From assembly GCF_004168285.1 (NCBI RefSeq), contig NZ_SEWF01000005.1:124001-188000 (forward strand): DNA of 64,000 bases. Reading direction: 5' to 3'. Positions 35,624-44,139 of this stretch are shown here, piece after piece; position 1 is the first letter of the stretch; every line of letters begins with the position of its first letter. The DNA is from Emticicia agri. GTDB lineage: Bacteria; Bacteroidota; Bacteroidia; Cytophagales; Spirosomataceae. The notes under the pieces were generated by a model. It did not search any database. It saw only the letters and a program-made list of their open reading frames with translations, and was not told the origin of the DNA. Position numbers and translations under genes: made by a program.

Positions 35624-36784
35624 ATGAAAACCTTATTTTTCATCATTTGTCTTACTTTGGTTGGTTTTTGTGCGTTCAGCCAGTACAATCCCGAAAAACC
35701 TGACTTGATGCAGGGGAAATTCTATACCGAAGAACAGGCTGTAAAAGTGCATGAAGATTTAGCTAAACAATACTCGGATAAAAAAAGCTGGGAGAAACAC
35801 GCCAATCTTATCCGAAAAGGTATTTTAGAGGGTTCGGAATTGGATCAGCTAAAATTGAAGAAACCTACGAATATTACGATACACAGCAAGAAAGAATTAA
35901 ATGGTTATAGCGTTGAGAATGTTTCTTTCCAGACCTTAGGAGGTATTTATGTAACAGGCAATCTGTATCATCCGTTGAATCACACCGGAAAAATGGCAGG
36001 TATTCTTTGCCCTCATGGACACGGACAAGACCCACGTTTCAAAGAATATACGCAACAGCGTTGTGCTACGCTGGCACGTATGGGAGCAACTGTATTTGCC
36101 TACGACATGATTGGCATGGGAGATTCCAAACAATGCGACCACAAAATCCCGAAAGCCGTAAAAGTACAATTAGCTAATGGCATTGCTGCTTTAGATTTCC
36201 TGCTGGGTTTGCCGGATATAGATAAAGACAGAATCGGTATGACCGGAGAATCAGGCGGTGGTACACAAACCTTTTTATTAACAGCAATAGACCAGAGAAT
36301 AAAAGTATCTGTACCTGTGGTAATGGTATCAGGTTATTTCTTTGGTGGGTGTGTTTGCGAGAGTGGTATGCCTGTTCATAAACGCCCTACCCATACTACC
36401 AGCAATGTTGAGATAGCGGCTCTTGCTGCTCCTCGTCCCATGATAATGATTTCAGACGGTGGCGACTGGACAAAAAATACACCGGAATTAGAGTATCCTT
36501 TTATTAAAAGAATCTACGGTTTCTATGGTGCCGAAAACCAGTTAGAAAACGTGCATCTGCCAAACGAAAAACATGATTATGGTATTTCTAAACGCTTGGC
36601 TGCTTATGATTTTTTAGCTAAACATCTGAAATTAGACATCAATAAAGTAAAGGTAAATGGCAAAGTAGATGAAAGTGCCAATGCAGTTTTAACTGCGGCA
36701 GATTTAAAGGTATTTGATGAAAAACATCCTTTACCGGCTAATGCCTTAGTGGGAGACGAAGCAGTAATGAAATTATTAAACTAA
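35624..36784 (+). CDS. Exported alpha/beta hydrolase, acetyl-esterase-like
   Basis: 386 residues, signal peptide about 1-19 (CAFSQ). The alpha/beta hydrolase fold shows an oxyanion-type loop (LCPHGHGQDPR, from 129), YDMIGMGDSKQ and the nucleophile elbow GES210GGG; a later acid and a His (EKHDYGISKR) complete a likely triad. It resembles prolyl-oligopeptidase-like and acetyl xylan esterase-like enzymes common in Bacteroidota glycan loci, which remove acyl or methyl groups from glycans. Position between kdgF and the glycoside hydrolases supports de-esterification of pectic oligosaccharides. The natural ester cannot be deduced. Confidence 0.8.
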   Translation: MKTLFFIICLTLVGFCAFSQYNPEKPDLMQGKFYTEEQAVKVHEDLAKQYSDKKSWEKHANLIRKGILEGSELDQLKLKKPTNITIHSKKELNGYSVENVSFQTLGGIYVTGNLYHPLNHTGKMAGILCPHGHGQDPRFKEYTQQRCATLARMGATVFAYDMIGMGDSKQCDHKIPKAVKVQLANGIAALDFLLGLPDIDKDRIGMTGESGGGTQTFLLTAIDQRIKVSVPVVMVSGYFFGGCVCESGMPVHKRPTHTTSNVEIAALAAPRPMIMISDGGDWTKNTPELEYPFIKRIYGFYGAENQLENVHLPNEKHDYGISKRLAAYDFLAKHLKLDINKVKVNGKVDESANAVLTAADLKVFDEKHPLPANALVGDEAVMKLLN

Positions 36785-36791
36785 GCCCGTG

Positions 36792-37997
36792 ATGAAGAAA
36801 ATTCTTTCAACCTTATTGGCATTATCAGTCTGGGCTTGTAATACTGACACACAGACCAGGGAAACACAAACAACTATGAAATCGGAAGAGACTTTTGGGT
36901 ATGATTATGATTTTTTGAAAAAATATAAGGAAGTAGTCTTATTAGAGCAAGACAGCATGAAAGTGGCTATTGTAGGCGACTATCAGGCACGCGTGATGAC
37001 AAGTTCAGCCAAAGGTATGAATGGCTTCAGTTATGGATGGATTAATCATGAGTTTATTGCCTCCGGTAAATTTACACCACACATGAATGCTTTTGGCGGT
37101 GAAGAACGTTTCTGGTTCGGTCCGGAGGGTGGGCAGTTTTCAGTCTTTTTCAAAAAAGGGAGTACATTCGACTTCGCTAATTGGCAGACCCCTGCTGAAA
37201 TAGATACGGTTTCTTATGATTTAGTAGAGAAACAAGCCGATAAGGCCCTATTCTCGAAAGATATGGAATTAGAAAACTATTCGGGTACAAAATTTAAAGT
37301 AAACCTGAATCGTGAAATCAGTTTGCTGAACAATGCCGATGCTGAGAAACTTTTAGGCGTTTCACTTAAGGATATAAATTGGGTTGGCTACCAGACTAAG
37401 AATGTACTGAAAAATACCGGAGCCGAAGACTGGGATAAATCAAAAGGAGTACTTTCTATCTGGCTTTTGGGTATGATGAAAGCCTCTCCACAAAATACCA
37501 TTATTATCCCTTATCAATCAGGTAAAGCCGACCAGATTAATGATAGTTACTTTGGCAAAATAGCTGCTGAACGATTGGTAAAAAAAGATGATATACTATT
37601 TTTCAAAGCCGATGCGCAATCAAGAGGTAAAATCGGTATTCCTCCGCAAGCTCTGAAACCCGTAGCAGGAAGCTATGACGTAGAAAATAAAATCCTGACG
37701 ATTGTTCAGTTTGATTATAATGGAGAAACGGACTATGTAAATTCGATGTGGGAGATACAGAAAAATCCGTACAAAGGCGATGCCATTAATGCCTATAATG
37801 ATGGCAAGAACGATTCAGGCTCACAGATGGGACAATTTTATGAATTAGAGACCTCCTCCCCTGCCATTGCCTTAAAACGCAATGAATCCCTTACGCATAC
37901 GCAACGGACATTCCATTTTGAAGGAACTGAAAACGCCTTAGATGCCATCAGTAAAAAAATCTTGGGCGTTAACCTATCAGAAGTACCTAAACTCTGA
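36792..37997 (+). CDS. DUF6786-like lipoprotein of unknown function
   Basis: 401 residues from the ATG at 36792; a GTG one codon earlier is possible but less likely. A signal peptide is followed by Cys (SVWACN), so a lipoprotein is likely. The rest is beta-rich ([40 protein letters not shown]), reminiscent of galactose-mutarotase-like folds, and the match to DUF6786 is by memory only. In this operon it could be an aldose epimerase-like or glycan-binding protein. The gap to the esterase gene is only 7 bases. Confidence 0.6.
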   Translation: MKKILSTLLALSVWACNTDTQTRETQTTMKSEETFGYDYDFLKKYKEVVLLEQDSMKVAIVGDYQARVMTSSAKGMNGFSYGWINHEFIASGKFTPHMNAFGGEERFWFGPEGGQFSVFFKKGSTFDFANWQTPAEIDTVSYDLVEKQADKALFSKDMELENYSGTKFKVNLNREISLLNNADAEKLLGVSLKDINWVGYQTKNVLKNTGAEDWDKSKGVLSIWLLGMMKASPQNTIIIPYQSGKADQINDSYFGKIAAERLVKKDDILFFKADAQSRGKIGIPPQALKPVAGSYDVENKILTIVQFDYNGETDYVNSMWEIQKNPYKGDAINAYNDGKNDSGSQMGQFYELETSSPAIALKRNESLTHTQRTFHFEGTENALDAISKKILGVNLSEVPKL

Positions 37998-38013
37998 CAC
38001 TAACTTGTGGCGC

Positions 38014-38030
38014 GAGCTTCCAGCTCGCAG
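38014..38030. repeat. Small GC-rich hairpin, REP-like
   Basis: GCGAGCT-TCC-AGCTCGC (38014-38030) is a perfect 7-bp stem with a 3-base loop in an AT-rich spacer just after the DUF6786-like gene, preceded by GTGGC. Its GC content contrasts with the surroundings. It may be a REP-like element or an RNA 3' end that separates the upstream genes from the GH95 gene. Confidence 0.6.
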
Positions 38031-38086
38031 TTTGTAGTCGAATCAATTCTTACTTAAACTCTAAACTAAAGGATAAAACTCCTGGC

Positions 38087-40480
38087 ATGAAAAAATACAA
38101 ACTACTACTACTTCTTTTCACCATTACAAATATCAGCTACGCACAACCTGATAAAACACTTTGGTATAAAAAACCAGCACAATATTTTGAAGAATCCTTA
38201 GTGCTCGGCAATGGAAAATTAGGTGCTACAGTTTTTGGTGGTGTACAATCTGAAAAAATTTACCTGAATGATGCCACTTTGTGGTCGGGTGAGCCTGTGA
38301 ATGCCCGTATGAATCCCGAAGCATATAAGCATATTCCGGAAATAAGAGAAGCCTTAAAAAACGAAGACTATCAGTTGGCAGATAAACTGTATCGAAAAAT
38401 ACAAGGCAAATACTCCGAGTCTTTTGCCCCATTAGGCACTTTATATATCAATTTTGCCAATGCTGATAATGCACAAAACTATTATCGGGAATTAAATATC
38501 AGCGATGCTGTTTCTAAAACGACGTATGAAATTGATGGAGTAAAATATACAAGAGAATACTTTGTCTCTCACCCCGACCAGGTTATGGTAATTAAGTTAA
38601 GCAGCAACAAGCCCGACGCACTGAACTTTGACGTTAAGTTTAACAGCTTACTAAAAAACAAGGTTTCAGGAACTGATAATCTGCTGACCGTAAACGGTTA
38701 TGCTCCTGTAAAAGCAGCGCCTAACTATGTAAATATTCCTGATGCAGTTGTATTTGATGAGAGCAAAGGAACACGTTTTACTACTTTAGCCAAAATCAAA
38801 AACAATGGCAGTGGCGAGGTAGTACATACCGATAGCACCATAGGCATTAAAAATGGCACTGACGCACTAATTTTTGTTGCCATAGCTACCAGCTTTAATG
38901 GTTTTGATAAAAACCCTGCCACCGAGGGTCTTGATAATCAGGCAATAGCAGCAGCAAATCTGAATAAAGCCTTTGCCAGAACTTATACGCAGTTAAAGCA
39001 GGCACATATCAAAGACTATCAAACCTATTTCAATAGAGTTGATTTAAATTTAGGTACTTCACAAGCTCCTATCTTACCCACCGACGAGCGATTGAGACGC
39101 TATGCCGAGGGTAAAGAAGACAAGGTTTTAGAAGTTTTGTACTTCCAGTATGGCCGTTATTTATTAATCAGTAGTTCCCGAAGCAAAGGTGTACCTGCCA
39201 ACCTTCAAGGCATCTGGAATCCATACATGCGTCCGCCCTGGAGTAGTAATTATACCACCAATATCAATGCCGAAGAAAATTACTGGTTGGCAGAAAACAC
39301 CAACTTATCTGAAATGCACGCACCGCTTTTAGGTTTCATTAAAAATGCATCTGAAACCGGAAAGGTTACTGCTAAAACCTTTTATGGAGTCAACGGCTGG
39401 ACAGTAGCCCACAACTCTGATATATGGGCGATGAGTAATCCGGTAGGTGATTTTGGCAAAGGCGACCCTGTATGGGCCAACTGGACGATGGGTGGTACCT
39501 GGTTAAGCACCCACCTATGGGAGCATTACATTTTTACAAAAGACCTGAATTTCCTGAAAAATGAAGCTTATGACCTCATGCGAGGCGCAGCACAGTTTTG
39601 TCTGGAGTTTATGATTGAAGATAAAAACGGACATCTGATTACCTCCCCTTCTACCTCTCCTGAAAACAAATATGTCAATTCGGCAGGTTATAAAGGCGCT
39701 ACACTTTATGGGGGTACTGCCGACCTTGCCATGATTAGAGAGTGCTTTGAACAAACCATCAAAGCCGCTAAAATACTGAATACTGACGCTGAATTCAGAG
39801 GAAAATTGGAGCAGGCATTAGCTAAGCTTTATCCTTATCAGATTGGCAAAAAAGGCAATCTACAGGAATGGTACTATGATTGGGAAGACGAAGACCCGAA
39901 ACACCGCCACCAGTCGCATTTGTTTGGTTTGTTTCCGGGCAACCATATTACCCCTGAAAAAACACCTCTGTTGGCCGATGCCTGCCGAAAAACCTTAGAG
40001 ATAAAAGGCGATGAAACCACAGGTTGGTCTAAAGGTTGGCGCATTAACCTCTGGGCAAGGCTTTGGGACGGCAATCATGCCTATAAAATGTATCGTGAGT
40101 TATTGCACTATGTAGAGCCTGATGGTGTAAAAACCAACTATTCCCGTGGAGGCGGCACTTACCCTAATTTATTTGATGCGCACCCACCTTTCCAGATTGA
40201 TGGGAATTTCGGTGGCGCAGCTGCTGTAGCTGAAATGTTGGTACAGTCAGACGAAAATCAAATTCTTTTATTGCCTGCTTTACCCGACGACTGGGTAACT
40301 GGCTCGGTAAAAGGTTTATGTGCCAGAGGAGGTTTTGAAATTTCAATGACATGGGCCAATAAGTCTATCAAGACCCTGACTATTTTCTCGAAAAAAGGTG
40401 GAGAAACCACGCTTCTTAACGGCAAGAAATCAAAAAAAATCAACCTGAAAGCAGGGCAGAAATTGAATGTAACCTGGTAA
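38087..40480 (+). CDS. Glycoside hydrolase family 95 (alpha-L-fucosidase/alpha-L-galactosidase)
   Basis: 797 residues, typical for the family, with a signal peptide (about 1-20). The N-terminal domain ([39 protein letters not shown]) and the (alpha/alpha)6 barrel motifs [21 protein letters not shown] and [16 protein letters not shown] are those of GH95. Family members release terminal alpha-L-fucose or alpha-L-galactose. Together with GH105, GH106 and uronate genes this suggests pectin side chains such as those of rhamnogalacturonan, where L-galactose occurs; fucose is the alternative. Likely periplasmic. Confidence 0.92.
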   Translation: MKKYKLLLLLFTITNISYAQPDKTLWYKKPAQYFEESLVLGNGKLGATVFGGVQSEKIYLNDATLWSGEPVNARMNPEAYKHIPEIREALKNEDYQLADKLYRKIQGKYSESFAPLGTLYINFANADNAQNYYRELNISDAVSKTTYEIDGVKYTREYFVSHPDQVMVIKLSSNKPDALNFDVKFNSLLKNKVSGTDNLLTVNGYAPVKAAPNYVNIPDAVVFDESKGTRFTTLAKIKNNGSGEVVHTDSTIGIKNGTDALIFVAIATSFNGFDKNPATEGLDNQAIAAANLNKAFARTYTQLKQAHIKDYQTYFNRVDLNLGTSQAPILPTDERLRRYAEGKEDKVLEVLYFQYGRYLLISSSRSKGVPANLQGIWNPYMRPPWSSNYTTNINAEENYWLAENTNLSEMHAPLLGFIKNASETGKVTAKTFYGVNGWTVAHNSDIWAMSNPVGDFGKGDPVWANWTMGGTWLSTHLWEHYIFTKDLNFLKNEAYDLMRGAAQFCLEFMIEDKNGHLITSPSTSPENKYVNSAGYKGATLYGGTADLAMIRECFEQTIKAAKILNTDAEFRGKLEQALAKLYPYQIGKKGNLQEWYYDWEDEDPKHRHQSHLFGLFPGNHITPEKTPLLADACRKTLEIKGDETTGWSKGWRINLWARLWDGNHAYKMYRELLHYVEPDGVKTNYSRGGGTYPNLFDAHPPFQIDGNFGGAAAVAEMLVQSDENQILLLPALPDDWVTGSVKGLCARGGFEISMTWANKSIKTLTIFSKKGGETTLLNGKKSKKINLKAGQKLNVTW

Positions 40481-40523
40481 TATCAAACTGCCCTGTAATT
40501 ATTCATATTTATTATTTCTGATA

Positions 40524-42437
40524 ATGAAACTTACAAAATTATTGGTTATTCTATTTATCAGTAGTCTGAGTAGTCTGGCACAAAAACCTTATTCTGTTCA
40601 GATGGCAGAGTCGTTTATGACATGGTACAAAGACTCTATTGCTGTTAAACCTAATAGACCTGCGGCCTGGGACTACGAACAAGGATTAATGCTGAAAGCC
40701 CTCGAAAAAGTATGGTATCGAACCGGAGACGGAAGATATTTTGAGTATATCCGTAAAGACCTTGACCGCTATGTGCAAAAAGATGGCAGTATCCGCACCT
40801 ATCCTTACAATGATTTCAATCTCGATAATATTCCTACCGGCAGGGCTTTGTTGATGCTTGCGCAGCAAACCCAACCCGACAAAGAAAAATATATTAAAGC
40901 CGCTAATCAATTATGGAAACAAATTGAAAATCAACCCAAAACCAAAGAGGGTGGGTATTGGCATAAACAAAGGTATCCCTACCAGATGTGGTTAGACGGG
41001 CTGTTTATGTGTGAGCCTTTTGCAGCTGAATACAGCAAGTTATTCAATAAACCTGAGCATTTTGATGAAATTGCCAAACAATTTGCCCTGATAGAAAAAT
41101 ATGCGGTAGATGAACAAACAGGCTTGGTTTATCATGGCTATGACGAAAGCCGGGAGCAAAAATGGGCAGATAAAAAAACCGGACTTTCGCCACATTTCTG
41201 GAGCCGTGCCATTGGTTGGTATGCTATGGCTCTGGTAGATGTATTGGATTATTTCCCTGAACATAACCCCGAAAAAGCCAATCTTATTAAATACCTGCAA
41301 AGATTGGCTCCTGCCTTGGTAAAATATCAGGATGCCAAAACAGGCGTATGGTATCAGATGACTACGCAAGGAACCAGAAAAGGCAATTACTTTGAGGCAT
41401 CCGGGTCATGTATGTTTGTATATGCCTTAGCGAAAGGTGTACGACAAGGGTATTTAGACCCAAAATATCTGACAGCAGCTAAAAAAGGCTATGCAGGCAT
41501 ATTGAAAGAGTTTGTAGAAAAAGAAAAAGATGGCACCATCAGTCTTAATAAAACTGTGAGTGTAGGAGGCTTGGGTGGTAATCCCTACCGTGATGGTTCT
41601 TATGAATATTACCTGAGTGAGCCTATTCGTAAAAACGATTTAAAAGGCGTAGGACCGTTTATTTTTGCCAGTGTAGAAATGGAAATTGCCAACGAAAATA
41701 CCCTTGGCAAAGGTAAAATAGTTGCAGTAGATGGACATTTCAACAATGAGTTCAGAAAAGATTTGAATGGCAATCAGGAGAACTTCCACTATACATGGGA
41801 AGACCGTATGCACTCAGGTTTCTGGGTATGGGGAAAAATCTTTAATGAATTAGGTGCCAGAACAACTACCATTAAAACCGCACCAACTGCCGAAAACCTG
41901 AAAGACGTGAATGTGTATATCATTGTTGACCCTGATACCAGAAAAGAAACAGCCAAACCGAATTTTATTCAGGCCGATGCTATTAAAAATATAAGTGACT
42001 GGGTAAGCAATGGGGGTGTATTAGTTATGATGGCGAATGATACAGCCAACTGTGAACACAAAAACTTCAATCTGTTAGCTAAAGAATTCGGTATTCAGTT
42101 CCTGCCCAAAAATATCAATATGGTGCAAGGTACACAATGGGAACAGGGACGTCTGGATATTCCGGCTAATAATCCTGTTTTTAAAAATACAAAGGCTGTT
42201 TATATCAAAGAACTTTCACCACTTGCCCTAACCGGCTCTGCAAAAGCTATATTGAGTGATAAAGGGGAGGTAATTATTGCAGTAGCAAAAGTGGGCAAAG
42301 GGACTGTTTTTGCCGTAGGAGACCCCTGGCTATACAATGAATATACCGATGGCCGACGCATTCCTATTGTGTATGAAAATTTCAATGCCGCTAAGGATTT
42401 GGCGACGTGGTTGTTACAACAAAGCCCTAAGAAATAA
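40524..42437 (+). CDS. GH105 unsaturated rhamnogalacturonyl hydrolase with C-terminal DUF4350-like domain
   Basis: 637 residues, signal peptide 1-20 (SSLAQ). The GH105 part (about 25-385) shows the catalytic Asp158 (YPYQMWLDGLFMC), SPHFWSRAIGWYAMALVDVL and GVGPFIFASVEM. The family hydrates the unsaturated uronate on the end of rhamnogalacturonan oligosaccharides. The C-terminal part (about 395-637, IVAVDGHFNNEFRKDLNG, YIIVDPDTRKE, NGGVLVMMANDTANCEH) looks like the DUF4350/glutamine-amidotransferase-like domain often fused in Bacteroidota. It is missing from classical YteR/YesR proteins, and its function is unknown. Confidence 0.88.
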   Translation: MKLTKLLVILFISSLSSLAQKPYSVQMAESFMTWYKDSIAVKPNRPAAWDYEQGLMLKALEKVWYRTGDGRYFEYIRKDLDRYVQKDGSIRTYPYNDFNLDNIPTGRALLMLAQQTQPDKEKYIKAANQLWKQIENQPKTKEGGYWHKQRYPYQMWLDGLFMCEPFAAEYSKLFNKPEHFDEIAKQFALIEKYAVDEQTGLVYHGYDESREQKWADKKTGLSPHFWSRAIGWYAMALVDVLDYFPEHNPEKANLIKYLQRLAPALVKYQDAKTGVWYQMTTQGTRKGNYFEASGSCMFVYALAKGVRQGYLDPKYLTAAKKGYAGILKEFVEKEKDGTISLNKTVSVGGLGGNPYRDGSYEYYLSEPIRKNDLKGVGPFIFASVEMEIANENTLGKGKIVAVDGHFNNEFRKDLNGNQENFHYTWEDRMHSGFWVWGKIFNELGARTTTIKTAPTAENLKDVNVYIIVDPDTRKETAKPNFIQADAIKNISDWVSNGGVLVMMANDTANCEHKNFNLLAKEFGIQFLPKNINMVQGTQWEQGRLDIPANNPVFKNTKAVYIKELSPLALTGSAKAILSDKGEVIIAVAKVGKGTVFAVGDPWLYNEYTDGRRIPIVYENFNAAKDLATWLLQQSPKK

Positions 42438-42462
42438 ATATATTCATATTTTATTAATGCAA

Positions 42463-42531
42463 AAGCCGACTTGAGTCGGCTTAGGTACAAAATACAACCT
42501 TTGTTACTTTAGCCACCGAATTCATTCGGTG
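42463..42531. terminator. Two adjacent hairpins after the GH105 gene
   Basis: AAGCCGAC-TTGA-GTCGGCTT (42463-42482) is a perfect 8-bp stem 25 bases after the GH105 stop. A second, CACCGAA-TTCA-TTCGGTG (42514-42531), follows within 32 bases and is succeeded by CTTTTTA. Both stems have 4-base loops. They probably end the transcript, or act as REP-like elements. They separate the hydrolase genes from uxaC. Confidence 0.65.
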
Positions 42532-42632
42532 AACTTTTTATGATTATAAAGTCATTCTTCCTTAAATTCTATTTTGTCAAAATAGTATTAAAAAAAGAAA
42601 AATTAGGGCAGAATAAATTAATTGAAACTAAA

Positions 42633-42640
42633 TAGTTTTG
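42633..42640 (+). promoter_or_regulatory. Candidate -7 element before uxaC
   Basis: TAGTTTTG (42633-42640) matches TAnnTTTG and lies 88 bases before the uxaC start. No good TTG is seen at -33, so the match is weak, but the terminator-like hairpins upstream imply a promoter here. Confidence 0.4.
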
Positions 42641-42727
42641 CTGAATCAATATTTTATAATTATCAGGAACAGAGCAAAGGACTGAAATTCCTTGTGTCGT
42701 TCTTCAAAATTTAGCCTTTCAGAGAGC

Positions 42728-44128
42728 ATGAAACCGTTTTTAGACGAAGATTTTTTGTTGCAAACCAAAACCGCCCGCACACTCTACCATGAGTTTGCGA
42801 AAGATATGCCTATCATTGATTACCACAATCACTTGCCTCCTGACCAGATTTTAGGAGATAAAGTATTCAAAAATATCACTGAAATATGGCTGTATGGCGA
42901 CCATTATAAATGGCGTGCCATGCGTACTAATGGAATCAATGAAAAATACTGCACGGGTGATGCCTCTGATTACGAAAAATTTGAGAAATGGGCTGAGACC
43001 GTACCTTATACCATGCGTAACCCGTTGTATCACTGGACACACCTTGAATTACAACGCTATTTTGATATAAAGGACACGTTAAGTCCGGCAACAGCTAAAA
43101 AAATTTACGACATCAGTTCAGAAAAAGTCAACTCTCCTGAATTTTCGGTAAGGAATCTGCTTCGTAAAATGAATGTAAAAGTAGTTTGTACAACCGATGA
43201 CCCATTAGATTCATTAGAATACCACCAGAAATTAAGAGAAGCAGGTGATTTTGAAATAAAAGTACTTCCGGCATTCAGACCTGACAAGTTTATATTGATT
43301 GACAACCCTAATTTCCCGACTTATATCCAGAAATTAGGAGCGATTGTCAATTTTGAAATACAATCATTTGAGGACTTACTAAAAGCACTTCGCCAGAGAG
43401 CAGATTTCTTTGCTTCGCAAGGCGGTCAAATCTCAGACCACGGTTTAGAACAAATCTATGCCGCCGATTTCACACCGGAAACCGCCGATAGTGCCTTTAA
43501 AAATGCCCTTGCCGGAAAAACCCTCTCAGAAGCAGAAGCACTGATTTTTAAATCAGCTATTCTGCACGAATTAGGTAAAATGTATGCCGAATTAGGCTGG
43601 ACACAACAGTTTCATTTAGGAGCGTTGCGCAATAATAACAAGCGTGCCATGCGCCTTTTAGGTCCTGATACAGGTTGGGACTCTATCGGCGACTGGTCAC
43701 AGGCAATCGCCTTATCTAAGTTTTTAGGGAAATTAGATGAATACGACCAGTTAGCCAAAACCATTATTTATAACCTGAATCCCCGGGATAATGAGTTAAT
43801 TGCCACAATGGTGGGTAATTTCAATGATGGCTCAATGGCCGGAAAAGTTCAGTTTGGCTCGGGTTGGTGGTTCCTCGACCAGAAAGATGGCATGGAAAGA
43901 CAAATCAATGCCTTATCAAACATGGGTCTTTTAAGCCGCTTTATTGGCATGTTAACAGATTCGCGCAGTTTCTTGTCATTTCCTCGTCACGAATATTTCC
44001 GCCGCATCCTTTGCAATATTTATGGCAATGACATCGAAAACGGTGAGTTACCTAACGACATTCCGTGGATTGGTGAAACTATACAAAACATTTGCTATAA
44101 CAACGCCAAAAACTATTTTGGCTGGTAA
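42728..44128 (+). CDS. uxaC: Uronate (glucuronate/galacturonate) isomerase
   Basis: 466 residues from the Met at 42728, the length expected for UxaC; an earlier ATG at 42692 adds 12 residues unlike family members. The metal-binding motif IDYHNHLPP near the N-terminus and GWDSIGDWSQAIALSKFLG, FGSGWWFLDQKDGMERQI and SFLSFPRHEYFRRILCN near the C-terminus are family hallmarks of this amidohydrolase-superfamily enzyme. It converts D-glucuronate to D-fructuronate and D-galacturonate to D-tagaturonate in the cytoplasm. The following reductase and dehydratase genes (uxaB/uxuB, uxaA/uxuA) are not in the window. Confidence 0.95.
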   Translation: MKPFLDEDFLLQTKTARTLYHEFAKDMPIIDYHNHLPPDQILGDKVFKNITEIWLYGDHYKWRAMRTNGINEKYCTGDASDYEKFEKWAETVPYTMRNPLYHWTHLELQRYFDIKDTLSPATAKKIYDISSEKVNSPEFSVRNLLRKMNVKVVCTTDDPLDSLEYHQKLREAGDFEIKVLPAFRPDKFILIDNPNFPTYIQKLGAIVNFEIQSFEDLLKALRQRADFFASQGGQISDHGLEQIYAADFTPETADSAFKNALAGKTLSEAEALIFKSAILHELGKMYAELGWTQQFHLGALRNNNKRAMRLLGPDTGWDSIGDWSQAIALSKFLGKLDEYDQLAKTIIYNLNPRDNELIATMVGNFNDGSMAGKVQFGSGWWFLDQKDGMERQINALSNMGLLSRFIGMLTDSRSFLSFPRHEYFRRILCNIYGNDIENGELPNDIPWIGETIQNICYNNAKNYFGW

Positions 44129-44139
44129 CTGATAGTTCT

